A stretch of DNA of 41,583 bases from an uncultured Parolsenella sp. (lineage in GTDB: Bacteria > Actinomycetota > Coriobacteriia > Coriobacteriales > Atopobiaceae): assembly GCF_934660935.1 (NCBI RefSeq), contig NZ_CAKUIH010000013.1:1-41583 (forward strand), written 5' to 3'. Made by a program: the position numbers and the translations under genes. Position 1 is the stretch's first letter, and each line of letters opens with the position of its first letter. The notes under the pieces are model-generated. The model was given only the letters and a program-made list of their open reading frames with translations, was not told the origin of the DNA and searched no databases. Positions 7,474 through 15,999 of this stretch are shown piece by piece.

Positions 7474-8346
7474 ATGGACCACCAGTTCGAGATCGTGACC
7501 GACAGCACGTGCGACCTCCCCGTTGAGGAGCTCGCCGAGCTCGGTGTCGAGATGGTTCCTCTGCACGTCTTCGTTGGTGACGGTTGCTACCTCGACCAGA
7601 TCGAGATTAAGCCCGAGGAGTTCTACGCCAAGATGGCGGCGGCGGAAGAGCTGCCGCACAGCTCCCAGCCGTCCCCCTCGGCCTTTGCCACTGCCTTTGC
7701 GAAGCTTGCCGAGGCGGGTGCCAAGCAGGTCCTGTCCATCCACATCTCCGGCGCGCTTTCCGGAACCGCGAACTCGGCCGCGCTTGCCGCCCAGGAGAGC
7801 CCCGTGCCCGTCCGCGTGTGGGACACCAAGATCGGTACGTCCATGCAGGGCATTTACGTCAAGGAGGCCTGCCGCATGCGCGATGCCGGCGAGTCCCTCG
7901 ACGACACCCTTGCCCACCTCGAGAAGCTGCGCGAGCAGTCCTCTCTCGTCTTTGTGCTCGACACGCTCGAGAACATCGTCAAGAATGGCCGCTGCTCCCG
8001 CGCCAAGGGCCTTATGAGCGCGGTCCTCAACATCAAGGCCGTCCTCCACGTCACTGATGAGGGTGCCCTCGAGCCCATTGCCAAGGGTCGCGGCATGCAG
8101 CGCGCGTATCAGGCCCTTGCGAAGATCGTCGAGGCCAAGTACGGCGCGGGTGCGAGGCTTACCGCGGCTTTTGCCACCTCTGACAACGAGGAGGGCTGCA
8201 AGGAGTGCCTCGAAGCCATCGAGAAGCGAGGCATCACCGTCGACCTCCAGGGCACCTACAGCGCCGGCCCGGTCATCTCGACGCACACCGGCATCGGCCT
8301 CGTGGCGTTCTCCTGCGTTCCCACCGAGATGCTGTATCGCGGCTAA
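7474..8346 (+). CDS. DegV family fatty-acid-binding protein
   Basis: 290 residues, typical for DegV. It has the N-terminal signature IVTDSTCDLP, the SSQPSPSAFATAF strand-loop, SIHISGALSGTANSA and the C-domain LDTLENIVKNGRCSRAKGL. DegV proteins bind a single fatty acid; in Firmicutes the FakB members present it to the kinase FakA, which is not in this window. ATG 7474 is preferred because GGAAAGG (7461-7467) lies 6 bp before it; an in-frame ATG at 7459 overlaps that site. The gene is monocistronic by spacing. Confidence 0.9.
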   Translation: MDHQFEIVTDSTCDLPVEELAELGVEMVPLHVFVGDGCYLDQIEIKPEEFYAKMAAAEELPHSSQPSPSAFATAFAKLAEAGAKQVLSIHISGALSGTANSAALAAQESPVPVRVWDTKIGTSMQGIYVKEACRMRDAGESLDDTLAHLEKLREQSSLVFVLDTLENIVKNGRCSRAKGLMSAVLNIKAVLHVTDEGALEPIAKGRGMQRAYQALAKIVEAKYGAGARLTAAFATSDNEEGCKECLEAIEKRGITVDLQGTYSAGPVISTHTGIGLVAFSCVPTEMLYRG

Positions 8347-8372
8347 CGTAACAAGACAGGCTAGAAATGGAG

Positions 8373-8396
8373 CGGCCGGGGCTATGTACCCGGCCG
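8373..8396 (+). terminator. Hairpin after the degV-family gene
   Basis: Perfect 8-bp stem CGGCCGGG / CCCGGCCG with loop GCTATGTA. The tail TTCGCGTT is only weakly T-rich, so termination may be partial. Confidence 0.5.
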
Positions 8397-8446
8397 TTCG
8401 CGTTACGATAAGAGAGTTGGAACACTTACCAGGAAAGAGGAGCCCC

Positions 8447-9748
8447 ATGTCCGGTACTGACACGATCGACATCCTGCTACTTGGTGCTGGCGGTCGCGAG
8501 CACGCGATGCTTCGCAAGCTCGCCGAGAGCCCGCGCGCGGGCAAGATCTGGGCGGCGCCCGGCAACGGCGGCATCCTCGCCGAGGCCGAGCTCGCGAACA
8601 TCGACCAGAACGACCCCGCCGCCGTCGCCGGCTTTGCGACCGAGCACGGCATCGGCCTCGTCGTGATTGGCCCCGAGGCTCCGCTCGTCTCCGGTGTCGC
8701 TGACGCCGTCCGCGCTGCGGGCATCGTCTGTTTTGGCCCCTCTGGCGAGGCGGCCCAGATGGAGGGTTCGAAGGTCTTCGCCAAGGAGGTCATGGAGCGC
8801 GCCGGCGTTCCCACCGCCCGCTACAAGAGCTTTACCGAGGCCGCTCCTGCCGAGGAGTACGTCCGCGAGCTCAACGGTCCCTGCGTCGTGAAGGCCGACG
8901 GCCTCGCTGCCGGCAAGGGCGTCATCGTCGCCCAGACGGTCGAGGAGGCGCTCGAGGGTGTTCGCGAGTGCTTCTCCGGCACCTTTGGCGAGGCTGGTTC
9001 GACCGTCGTCGTCGAAGAGATGCTGAAGGGCCCCGAGTGCTCCCTGCTCGCCCTCACTGACGGCACGACCGTCATCCCCCTCGCGAGCTCCCAGGACCAC
9101 AAGCGCGCCCTCGAGGGTGACCTCGGCCCCAACACGGGTGGCATGGGCGTCTATTCCCCGGTGCCGTTCGTGACGCCCGAGGAGCACGAGGCCATGGTCG
9201 ACATCGAGCGCCGCGTCGTCGCCCAGCTCAAGGCTGATGGCATCAGCTACTCTGGCTGCCTCTACGGCGGCTTCATGCTCACGAAGGACGGCCCGAAGGT
9301 TCTCGAGTTCAACGCCCGCTTTGGCGACCCGGAGACCCAGGTCGTGCTTCCGCGCATGAAGGCCGACCTCGTTGACGTCTTCTGCCGCTGCGACAACGGC
9401 ACACTCGACCAGGCTGATGTCAGCTGGGATGACGATTGGGCCGTCTCCGTCGTTCTCACGAGTGCTGGCTATCCCGGCTCTTACGAGAAGGGCAAGGAGA
9501 TCGCCGGCGTCGAGGACGCCGAGGCGCTCGAGGGTGTGACCGTCTATCACGCCGGCACCAAGATTGAGGACGGCAAGCTCGTCACCAACGGTGGCCGCGT
9601 GCTCAACGTCACCGCCGTTGCCGATAGCTTCGAGGGCGCTCGCGAGCTCGCCTACAAGGCCTGCGAGCTCATCAACTTCGAGGGCAAGACCCTGCGCCAC
9701 GACATCGGCGCCCGCGCCCTTCGCGGTCGCGACGCGTGGGAGGTGTAG
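8447..9748 (+). CDS. purD: Phosphoribosylamine-glycine ligase (GAR synthetase)
   Basis: 433 residues. It starts IDILLLGAGGREHAM, then IGPEAPLVSGVADA, the ATP-grasp part CVVKADGLAAGKGVIVA, QDHKRALEGDLGPNTGGMGVYSP and LEFNARFGDPETQVVLPRM. It makes GAR from phosphoribosylamine, glycine and ATP. ATG 8447 has AGAGGAG at 8436-8442; a longer open frame reaches back into degV but lacks a binding site. The Nudix gene starts 2 bp after its stop, so the two are cotranscribed. Confidence 0.96.
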   Translation: MSGTDTIDILLLGAGGREHAMLRKLAESPRAGKIWAAPGNGGILAEAELANIDQNDPAAVAGFATEHGIGLVVIGPEAPLVSGVADAVRAAGIVCFGPSGEAAQMEGSKVFAKEVMERAGVPTARYKSFTEAAPAEEYVRELNGPCVVKADGLAAGKGVIVAQTVEEALEGVRECFSGTFGEAGSTVVVEEMLKGPECSLLALTDGTTVIPLASSQDHKRALEGDLGPNTGGMGVYSPVPFVTPEEHEAMVDIERRVVAQLKADGISYSGCLYGGFMLTKDGPKVLEFNARFGDPETQVVLPRMKADLVDVFCRCDNGTLDQADVSWDDDWAVSVVLTSAGYPGSYEKGKEIAGVEDAEALEGVTVYHAGTKIEDGKLVTNGGRVLNVTAVADSFEGARELAYKACELINFEGKTLRHDIGARALRGRDAWEV

Positions 9749-9750
9749 CG

Positions 9751-10449
9751 ATGGGCGAGAAGGAAGAGGGCCTTAACGAAGCCGTGGAGGCGTTCACCTT
9801 CGACGGCGCCCGCCGCACGCATGACCACACGAGTGGTGAGCCCGAGACGCGCCACTTCGTCTGCGGCGATGACGATCCTCGCGACGCCACCCTCGCCGAG
9901 GTGCCCCTCAGCGAGGAGACGACCTGGACCGGCCGTATCTTCTCGGTGAGCCGCCTGCACGTGAAGCTTCCTGACGGTCGCGAGTCTGTCCGCGACATCG
10001 TGCGTCACCCGGGTGCCGTGGCCATCGTCGCCCTCACGAATGACGGACGCATCTGCCTGGTGCGTCAATACCGCACGGCACTCGGCCGCGTGACGGTCGA
10101 GATTCCCGCCGGCAAGCTCGACCCAGGCGAGGACCCGCTCGACGCCGCCCATCGCGAGCTGACGGAGGAGACGGGCTTCGCCGCGGGCAAGATGGCCTAC
10201 CTCACGAGCATCGCCAGCTCGGACGGCTTCACGGACGAGGTCATCCACCTCTACATGGCGACGGACCTCACCTTCGTCAAGAGTGACCCGGACGATGACG
10301 AGTTCATCAACGTTGACATGGTCGAGCTTGGCGAACTGGTGGACGCCGTCCTCGACGGTCGCGTCGAGGATGCGAAGACCGTCGTTGGCGCGCTCGCGTG
10401 CGACGCCGTCGCCCACAGGCTCACTCCCGAAGTCAAAACGGAGGACTGA
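9751..10449 (+). CDS. Nudix hydrolase, probable ADP-ribose/ADP-sugar pyrophosphatase
   Basis: 232 residues. A complete Nudix box spans residues 121-143 (G121, E127, then R135-E136-L-T-E-E-T-G-F). The upstream strand RICLVRQYRTALGRVTVEIPAG is typical of NudF-type ADP-ribose pyrophosphatases. The first ~55 residues are a charged extension not usual for the family. Start ATG 9751 is 2 bp after the purD stop, with its binding site GGGAGGTG inside the end of purD. The ABC exporter starts 4 bp after its stop. Exact substrate is inferred. Confidence 0.87.
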   Translation: MGEKEEGLNEAVEAFTFDGARRTHDHTSGEPETRHFVCGDDDPRDATLAEVPLSEETTWTGRIFSVSRLHVKLPDGRESVRDIVRHPGAVAIVALTNDGRICLVRQYRTALGRVTVEIPAGKLDPGEDPLDAAHRELTEETGFAAGKMAYLTSIASSDGFTDEVIHLYMATDLTFVKSDPDDDEFINVDMVELGELVDAVLDGRVEDAKTVVGALACDAVAHRLTPEVKTED

Positions 10450-10453
10450 CGCA

Positions 10454-12259
10454 ATGCAATCAACTGACGACGTGACGAGCGCCTCTGGCGACCACGCCGC
10501 ATGCGAAAAGGAGGCCGGCAAGAGCCTCTTCGCACGCTTCCTCTCTTATTACGAGGGGGAGATGCACCTCTTCGTGGCCGACCTCGTCTGTTCGCTGGCG
10601 GTTGCTGCGATCGACCTGTCGTTCCCCCAGATTCTGAGGATGGTTTCGAGGGGTCTCTTCCGCGAGGGGTCCGATGCCATTCTCGCGGCGCTTTGGATGC
10701 TCTCCGCGGGTCTCGTCTGCATGTACGCCATCCGCTTCGCGTGCCGCTACTTCGTGGCCTTTTGGGGTCACGTCATGGGCGCGCGCATGGAGAGCCGCAT
10801 GCGCGAGGACCTGTTTGACGCCTACGAGCGCATGAGCTTCTCGTTCTTTGACAAGAACAAGTCGGGCGACCTCATGAGCCGTCTCGTGTCGGACCTCTTC
10901 GACATCTGCGAGACCGCCCACCATGGCCCAGAGTTCCTCCTCATCGGCGTTGTCGAGGTCGTGGGTGCCTTCGTGATCCTGGCGACCATCAACGCGCCGC
11001 TCACGCTCGTCCTTGCCGTGATCACGGCTGCGCTCGTGGCCTACAACGCTTGGGCTAACGCGCACATGAAGGCGGTCTTCACCAAGAATCGCGTGGGAAT
11101 CTCGAACGTGAACGCCCGCGTCGAGGATTCGCTCGGTGGTATTCGCGTGGTGAAGGGCTTTGCCGCGGAGGATGTCGAGCGCGACCGTTTCCGCAAAAGC
11201 AACGACGCGTATCTCGTCACGAAGGTCGACATGTATAGGGCGATGGGCCGCTATCAGGCCTCCATCTCCTGCATGATGGGCGGTCTCAACACGCTCGTCC
11301 TCGTCTATGGCGGATGGCTGATTGCGCAGGGCCAGATGCAGGCCGCTGACCTTGCGACCTACGCTCTCTATATCTCGATGCTCACCACGCCCATCGAGAA
11401 CATCCTCAACTTCACGGAGACCTTCCAGAAGGCCATCGCGGGCTTCCGTCGCTTCGTCGAGATCCTCGAGACGGTGCCTGACATCGTCGATGCGCCGGAT
11501 GCCAAGCCGCTCGAGGTGAGCGCCGGTCACATCCGCTACTCGGGTGTCCGCTTCTCCTATGACGGAGAGGAGGAGGTCATCCGTGGTCTCGACCTCGACA
11601 TCGCTCCGGGCGAGACCATCGCGCTCGTGGGACCGTCCGGTGGTGGTAAGTCGACTACCTGCAGCCTTCTCCCGCGTTTCTATGACGTGGCGGCGGGCTC
11701 GATCGAGATCGACGGGCAGGACGTGCGTTCCGTCACGCAGAAGAGCCTTCGCGAGGCGGTGGGTATCGTTCAGCAGGACGTCTACCTCTTCGACGGCACC
11801 ATTGCGGAGAACATCGCCTATGGCAGGCCCGGAGCCACGGCGGAGGAGATTCGCGAGGCGGCCAGGCTCGCGAATGCGGACGCCTTCGTGAGCGCGATGC
11901 CCGACGGCTACGACACCCAGGTGGGCGAGCGCGGAGCCCGCCTCTCCGGCGGTCAGAAGCAGCGCATCGCCATCGCGCGCGTCTTCCTCAAGAATCCGAA
12001 GATTCTCGTGCTTGACGAGGCTACGAGCGCCCTCGACAACGAGAGCGAGCATGCCGTTCAGGAGTCCCTCGCGCGCCTTGCGAGCGGGCGCACCACGCTG
12101 GTCATTGCCCATAGGCTCTCGACCATCCGCGACGCGGACGAGATCGTCACCATCGCGGACGGCCGCGTGGCGGAACGCGGCACGCACGAGCAACTCATGG
12201 CCCTCGATGGTACGTATGCGAGCTACTATCGCATGCAGTTTGGCTCGAAGGCCGTGTAG
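10454..12259 (+). CDS. ABC exporter, fused permease and ATPase
   Basis: 601 residues. A six-helix type-1 exporter domain (about 30-330) includes the coupling region FSFFDKNKSGDLMSRLVSD. An ATPase follows: Walker A GPSGGGKST near 393, Q-loop QQDVYLFDG near 440, signature LSGGQKQRIA near 497, Walker B ILVLDEATSALD near 517 and H-loop IAHRLST near 551. It resembles MsbA/multidrug or lipid exporters and should act as a homodimer, since no partner half-transporter is adjacent. Start ATG 10454 with CGGAGG (10439-10444). It is third in purD-Nudix-ABC and ends in a terminator. Substrate unknown. Confidence 0.93.
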   Translation: MQSTDDVTSASGDHAACEKEAGKSLFARFLSYYEGEMHLFVADLVCSLAVAAIDLSFPQILRMVSRGLFREGSDAILAALWMLSAGLVCMYAIRFACRYFVAFWGHVMGARMESRMREDLFDAYERMSFSFFDKNKSGDLMSRLVSDLFDICETAHHGPEFLLIGVVEVVGAFVILATINAPLTLVLAVITAALVAYNAWANAHMKAVFTKNRVGISNVNARVEDSLGGIRVVKGFAAEDVERDRFRKSNDAYLVTKVDMYRAMGRYQASISCMMGGLNTLVLVYGGWLIAQGQMQAADLATYALYISMLTTPIENILNFTETFQKAIAGFRRFVEILETVPDIVDAPDAKPLEVSAGHIRYSGVRFSYDGEEEVIRGLDLDIAPGETIALVGPSGGGKSTTCSLLPRFYDVAAGSIEIDGQDVRSVTQKSLREAVGIVQQDVYLFDGTIAENIAYGRPGATAEEIREAARLANADAFVSAMPDGYDTQVGERGARLSGGQKQRIAIARVFLKNPKILVLDEATSALDNESEHAVQESLARLASGRTTLVIAHRLSTIRDADEIVTIADGRVAERGTHEQLMALDGTYASYYRMQFGSKAV

Positions 12260-12293
12260 ATAGTGGTGCTACGGCCACATAGATGCGTTTGAG

Positions 12294-12332
12294 ACGCGCC
12301 GGATCCCGTTCGGGTTCCGGCGCGTAGCTTTT
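12294..12332 (+). terminator. Terminator after the ABC exporter
   Basis: Perfect 10-bp stem (12294-12303 with 12316-12325) plus inner CCCG/CGGG pairing, followed by AGCTTTT. Confidence 0.85.
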
Positions 12333-12367
12333 GTCCTCTCTTCCGCCATATGTAGCTTGAGCGGAAT

Positions 12368-12398
12368 TTGCCCGGCTAGATGGGGGTCTGCCTATACT
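12368..12398 (+). promoter_or_regulatory. Candidate promoter of the 12450 gene
   Basis: TATACT (12393-12398) lies 51 bp before the start, with a weak TTGCCC (12368-12373) at a 19-bp spacing. Confidence 0.35.
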
Positions 12399-12449
12399 GG
12401 TTGCCACTGACTCGCGCCGCCCGGCGGCGAACCAAGCGGAGATGGATTC

Positions 12450-13325
12450 ATGGCAAAGAAGGACAACAAGCAGACTGCTCCCACCCCGGACGAGGTCGAG
12501 GCCCTGTTCGCCGACGTCGACGAGACGGGCCACACCAACGCCTCCAAGGCTCGCAAGGAACATGGCCGTCGTCGCCAGAAGAAGGCTGCCGTCGATGTCG
12601 ACCCGCTTTCTGGCGAGGACCCCTCCGGCTCAAACGTTGGCAAGACGATGTCCCGCGCGGCGTTCTTCGTCGTCGCGGCGCTGCTCGCCGTCGTGATCAT
12701 CGCGCAGGTCTCGTGTGGCGTCATTCGCCGTGCCGGTACCGCGCAGCTCGCCAACAAGGTCGATAATGCCTCGGTCACCTCGGCACTTCGCAACGGTGTC
12801 GAGTGGGGTGACGGCTTCACCCAGTTCCCGGAGGACTTCACGGTCCTCGAGGCAAACGAGGAGAGCGGCCGCATCGAGGTCACCGTCGTTGACACCGCGA
12901 GCAAGGATGAGCTCGCCTGCCTCGCCGGCTCCCAGATCCAGGCGGCGGCCCTCTCGGTCAACGCCTTGCTCAACCCCAACATCACGCAGGTGGTCTACCA
13001 CGTCGACGTGCACGTGAGCGAGACCGGCAAGTTCCAGCAGTCCACCTTCTTCGGCTTCCTCAAGCCCACGGGCAACGTCAAGCGCTTTGCGACCTTCATC
13101 TGGACGAAGAGCTCGTCGCCCAATGGCGGCTTCAACTTCAACTGCATGATCACTGGTCTTGACGAGACCGCCGCCGAGAATCTCCGCGACAAGGTGACGG
13201 TCCAGGGCAACCTGCTCGACGCGGTGCTTGGCAATCCGGCAACGACGGAGGCCGCCACGACTGCCGAGGCGTCGACCGAGGCCACCACGACGGAGACCGC
13301 CACCACCGAGGCTGCTAGCAAGTAG
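12450..13325 (+). CDS. Single-pass membrane protein of unknown function
   Basis: 291 residues; family not recognised. Residues 1-65 are charged and probably cytoplasmic (HGRRRQKKAAVDVDP). One hydrophobic helix spans about 70-87 (AAFFVVAALLAVVIIAQV). The remaining ~200 residues would be outside and look folded (alternating beta-like segments such as GRIEVTVVDTASKDEL and QVVYHVDVHVSE). The C terminus is a Thr/Ala/Glu low-complexity tail of about 35 residues. Binding site GCGGAGAT lies 7-14 bp before ATG 12450. It is monocistronic. The tail resembles mucin-like spacers of wall-spanning proteins. Confidence 0.8.
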   Translation: MAKKDNKQTAPTPDEVEALFADVDETGHTNASKARKEHGRRRQKKAAVDVDPLSGEDPSGSNVGKTMSRAAFFVVAALLAVVIIAQVSCGVIRRAGTAQLANKVDNASVTSALRNGVEWGDGFTQFPEDFTVLEANEESGRIEVTVVDTASKDELACLAGSQIQAAALSVNALLNPNITQVVYHVDVHVSETGKFQQSTFFGFLKPTGNVKRFATFIWTKSSSPNGGFNFNCMITGLDETAAENLRDKVTVQGNLLDAVLGNPATTEAATTAEASTEATTTETATTEAASK

Positions 13326-13347
13326 TTCCGGCTCTCATAGACACGAG

Positions 13348-13385
13348 AAGGCCGCCAGCGGGATGATCCGCTGGCGGCCTTGTTT
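13348..13385. terminator. Terminator between convergent genes
   Basis: A 14-bp perfect stem (13348-13361 with 13368-13381) has loop GATGAT and tail GTTTG. It serves the 12450 gene and may also stop minus-strand transcripts from the kinase gene. 13386-13512 shows only a small CGCCGG/CCGGCG hairpin (13495-13512). Confidence 0.85.
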
Positions 13386-13512
13386 GTTAGCCAGGACGCT
13401 TTGCGCGCGGGCGTGTGACGCTTGAGTTTGGTGGGCGAGCGGAGCGCGTGCGTGGTGAGCGCGCGATGTCCGCGTCGGCGGCCACGTATCATTGCGCCGG
13501 CGCCCCCCGGCG

Positions 13513-14391
13513 TTAATCGAGCAGCGCGGTGACCTCGCCGAGGACAGACTCGAAGCTAACGCCGCGCAGCTCGTAATCCGGCTGCGCCGGGGTGATGCAC
13601 ATGGCGTCCCTGACGAGCGTGCCGGCGAACCGCACGGCCTCGACCACGGGCTTGCCGGCGAAGACGGCCGCCGTCAGGGCGCTCGCGAAGAGGTCTCCCG
13701 TGCCGTGGATCATGTATGGGAGGAGCTCACCGGTCACCTCGACGGGTGCGTCATCGGTGTCGCAGACGACATAGTTCCTGATGACGTTCTCGCCCTCGCG
13801 CACGACGCCCTTGATGACGACGCACTTCGCGCCCATCTCGAGCAGGGAGGACGCCATGCGAGCCACGAAGTTCTCGTCGACGTTCTGCCCCTCGTAGGGA
13901 AGGCCCGTCAGGATGGAGGCCTCCGTGAGGTTGGGCGTGAGGAGGTCCGCGCCGGCGACGAGCGCTCGCGTGGCCTCGCACATCTCGTCCGTGTAGGTGC
14001 GGTACTTCTTACCGCCGTCTCCCATGACCGGGTCGACGATGCGAAGCGCGCCCGGCTGCTCGCGCCAGAGCCTGCGAACATAGGAGACCTGCTCCGCCGA
14101 TCCGAGGAATCCGGAGTAGATACCGTCGAGCTCGATGCCCTCCTTTGCCCAGGCGTCGAGATAGGCGCCGAGCATGGGCGTGGTGTCATGCATGTAGAAG
14201 TCCGCGAACTTCGTGTGTGCCGAGAAGAGCGAGGTGGGAACGGCACACACGTCGATGCCCGCGCAGGAGAGCACGGGTATGGCGATGCCAAGGGAACACT
14301 TGCCGTAACCGCACAAGTCGTGGACGGCGGCGACGCGGGGGAGGACGGGGCCTCGACGTTCATAGAGGACAAGGTCGCGGGCGCAGGTCAT
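13513..14391 (-). CDS. Pyridoxamine kinase-like PfkB-family kinase
   Basis: 292 residues on the minus strand. Family marks are VAAVHDLCGYGKCSL near the N terminus (the HDxxGxG start of PdxY/PdxK-type pyridoxal kinases), GIYSGFLGSAEQ, VDPVMGDGGKKY, LTPNLTEASILTG and the C-terminal catalytic loop HGTGDLFASAL with the base Asp. It would phosphorylate pyridoxal/pyridoxamine to make PLP. On its own strand, TGGAGAG lies 5 bp before the ATG at 14391. It is divergent from purE across a 174-bp gap. Whether the substrate is B6 or a related ring is inferred from family. Confidence 0.87.
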   Translation of the reverse strand: MTCARDLVLYERRGPVLPRVAAVHDLCGYGKCSLGIAIPVLSCAGIDVCAVPTSLFSAHTKFADFYMHDTTPMLGAYLDAWAKEGIELDGIYSGFLGSAEQVSYVRRLWREQPGALRIVDPVMGDGGKKYRTYTDEMCEATRALVAGADLLTPNLTEASILTGLPYEGQNVDENFVARMASSLLEMGAKCVVIKGVVREGENVIRNYVVCDTDDAPVEVTGELLPYMIHGTGDLFASALTAAVFAGKPVVEAVRFAGTLVRDAMCITPAQPDYELRGVSFESVLGEVTALLD

Positions 14392-14482
14392 GGACTCTCC
14401 AGGTAGGTCGCGTGCGAGATTGGGCGACGCGCCGCAAATCTCAGATTAAATAATGCCATCACAGGATAGCCCTTCACGCTGC

Positions 14483-14514
14483 TTGTCCGCTATCGGGCTT
14501 ATCGTGGTTATACT
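14483..14514 (+). promoter_or_regulatory. Candidate purE promoter
   Basis: TATACT (14509-14514) lies about 52 bp before purE. The nearest -35-like box, TTGTCC (14483-14488), has a long 20-bp spacing. The preceding AT-rich stretch (14440-14455) probably holds the divergent kinase promoter. Confidence 0.35.
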
Positions 14515-14565
14515 AGTAATTTGCGGCAAGCCCGCATCACATACAACCAACCAGAGGAGCGACAC

Positions 14566-15027
14566 ATGGCAGTGCAGCCACTTGTTGGAATCATCATGGG
14601 ATCGAAGTCTGACATGCCGGTGATGGAGGCATGCACCAAGCAGCTTGACGAGCTTGGCGTCCCCTATGAGCTCGTGATCGCGAGCGCCCACCGTACGCCC
14701 GACAAGGTCCACGAGTGGGCCTCGAGCGCCGCGGACCGCGGAATCAAGGTCATCATCGCCGCAGCCGGCAAGGCCGCGCACCTGGGTGGCGTCGTCGCCG
14801 CCTTCACGCCGCTGCCCATCATCGGCGTCCCCATGAAGACGAGTGACCTCGGCGGCATGGACTCCCTCCTCTCGATGGTGCAGATGCCCTCCGGCGTCCC
14901 CGTCGCCTGCGTCGCCATCAACGGCGCGAAGAACGCTGCCATCTACGCCACGCAGATCCTCGGTGCCACCATGCCCGAGTGGCGCGAGAAGATGGTCGAG
15001 TTCAAGCGTGCCATGGCAGAGGCCTAG
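14566..15027 (+). CDS. purE: N5-carboxyaminoimidazole ribonucleotide mutase (PurE class I)
   Basis: 153 residues. It shows the class I PurE motifs VGIIMGSKSDMPVM, SAHRTPDKV, IAAAGKAAHLGGVVAA, PIIGVPM and GGMDSLLSMVQMPSGVPVA. It converts N5-CAIR to CAIR. ATG 14566 has AGAGGAG at 14553-14559; a TTG at 14521 is in frame but has no binding site. First gene of the purE-sortase-purF-purM-purN run. A purK is not present in the window. Confidence 0.96.
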   Translation: MAVQPLVGIIMGSKSDMPVMEACTKQLDELGVPYELVIASAHRTPDKVHEWASSAADRGIKVIIAAAGKAAHLGGVVAAFTPLPIIGVPMKTSDLGGMDSLLSMVQMPSGVPVACVAINGAKNAAIYATQILGATMPEWREKMVEFKRAMAEA

Positions 15028-15039
15028 GCGGTAGTCTTC

Positions 15040-15981
15040 GTGTCTAGAGACGCATCGAGGGGAAAGCACTTCAAGACTGACGCGCAGCCCGCGCAGGCTC
15101 GTCGTCATGCCACAGTCCAGCCGCTCCCGGCTGGCCCCAGGATGTCATCCTCACGTCGCACGGCAGCTCCCCGGCAGCAGAGGCAGCCAAAGCGCAAGGG
15201 CCGCAACGTGCTCTCCACGGTGCTGCTCGTCGTGGGCGTGGCCCTTCTCGTTACCGCCGGTGTGCTCTATGCGCGCGCCCAGGCGGAGTACGCCGCGAAC
15301 GCCGCCAACAACGAGAAGCTCGCCGCGTATGCGACCGTTTCGGATGATCCGGCCGACAACGGCTGCCCGGTGAGTGTCGACTGGGATGGCCTGCGAGCTG
15401 TGAACGACGACATAACGGGCTGGCTGTACATCCCGGGCACGCATGTCGATTACCCCGTCTATCGGGGTGACACCAACAACGAATACCTCCGCACGACGGC
15501 ATCTGGCGAGTACTCCGTTGGTGGCCAGATCTTCATGGACTGCGACAACGCCCGCCCTGGTCTCGTTGATCGCCAGACCATCATCTACGGACACCACCTG
15601 AATGACGGGTCGATGTTCGCGGATATCGACGAGTTTGCGAACCAGGACAGCCTGAATTCCTTCTCGTCTATTTGGTACGTCACGCCTGACGCCGCCTACG
15701 AGCTGGAGCCCCTGCTCTTCTACAAGGCTGCGGCGACCGAGGCCGAGGCACGCTCCATCGCCTTCGCGTCTGACGATGACTTCCACACCTACCTCAAGGG
15801 CCTCCTCGCCCGCGCGAGTGCGAGCGCGACGGACGCCGACTCGGCGGTGAATTCGGTCACGAAGGTACTTACGCTCTGCACGTGTGACTACGAGAACAAC
15901 TTTGGCAAAGGCAATGGGCGCGGCCTGCTCGTGTGCGCCCTCAAGAGTGAGATCCACCCCAACCAGAACAGCGAAAGCTAG
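15040..15981 (+). CDS. Sortase, class B-like
   Basis: 313 residues from GTG 15040. Residues 1-56 are a basic, disordered cytoplasmic segment, one helix spans ~57-78, and the catalytic beta-barrel is outside. The active site is readable: His185 in IIYGHHLNDGSMF, Cys282 in LTLCTCDYE and Arg294 in GRGLLVC. The YGHH-x4-SMF segment and the TLxTC motif are class B sortase-like. It should cleave a sorting motif and link proteins to peptidoglycan; the LPQTGD proteins at 22299 and 25842 are candidate substrates. The start is uncertain: GTG has only a weak site, and ATG 15142 would remove 34 residues. It lies 12 bp after purE. Confidence 0.9.
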   Translation: MSRDASRGKHFKTDAQPAQARRHATVQPLPAGPRMSSSRRTAAPRQQRQPKRKGRNVLSTVLLVVGVALLVTAGVLYARAQAEYAANAANNEKLAAYATVSDDPADNGCPVSVDWDGLRAVNDDITGWLYIPGTHVDYPVYRGDTNNEYLRTTASGEYSVGGQIFMDCDNARPGLVDRQTIIYGHHLNDGSMFADIDEFANQDSLNSFSSIWYVTPDAAYELEPLLFYKAAATEAEARSIAFASDDDFHTYLKGLLARASASATDADSAVNSVTKVLTLCTCDYENNFGKGNGRGLLVCALKSEIHPNQNSES

Positions 15982-15999
15982 CGAAGCGGAAGGTAACGA

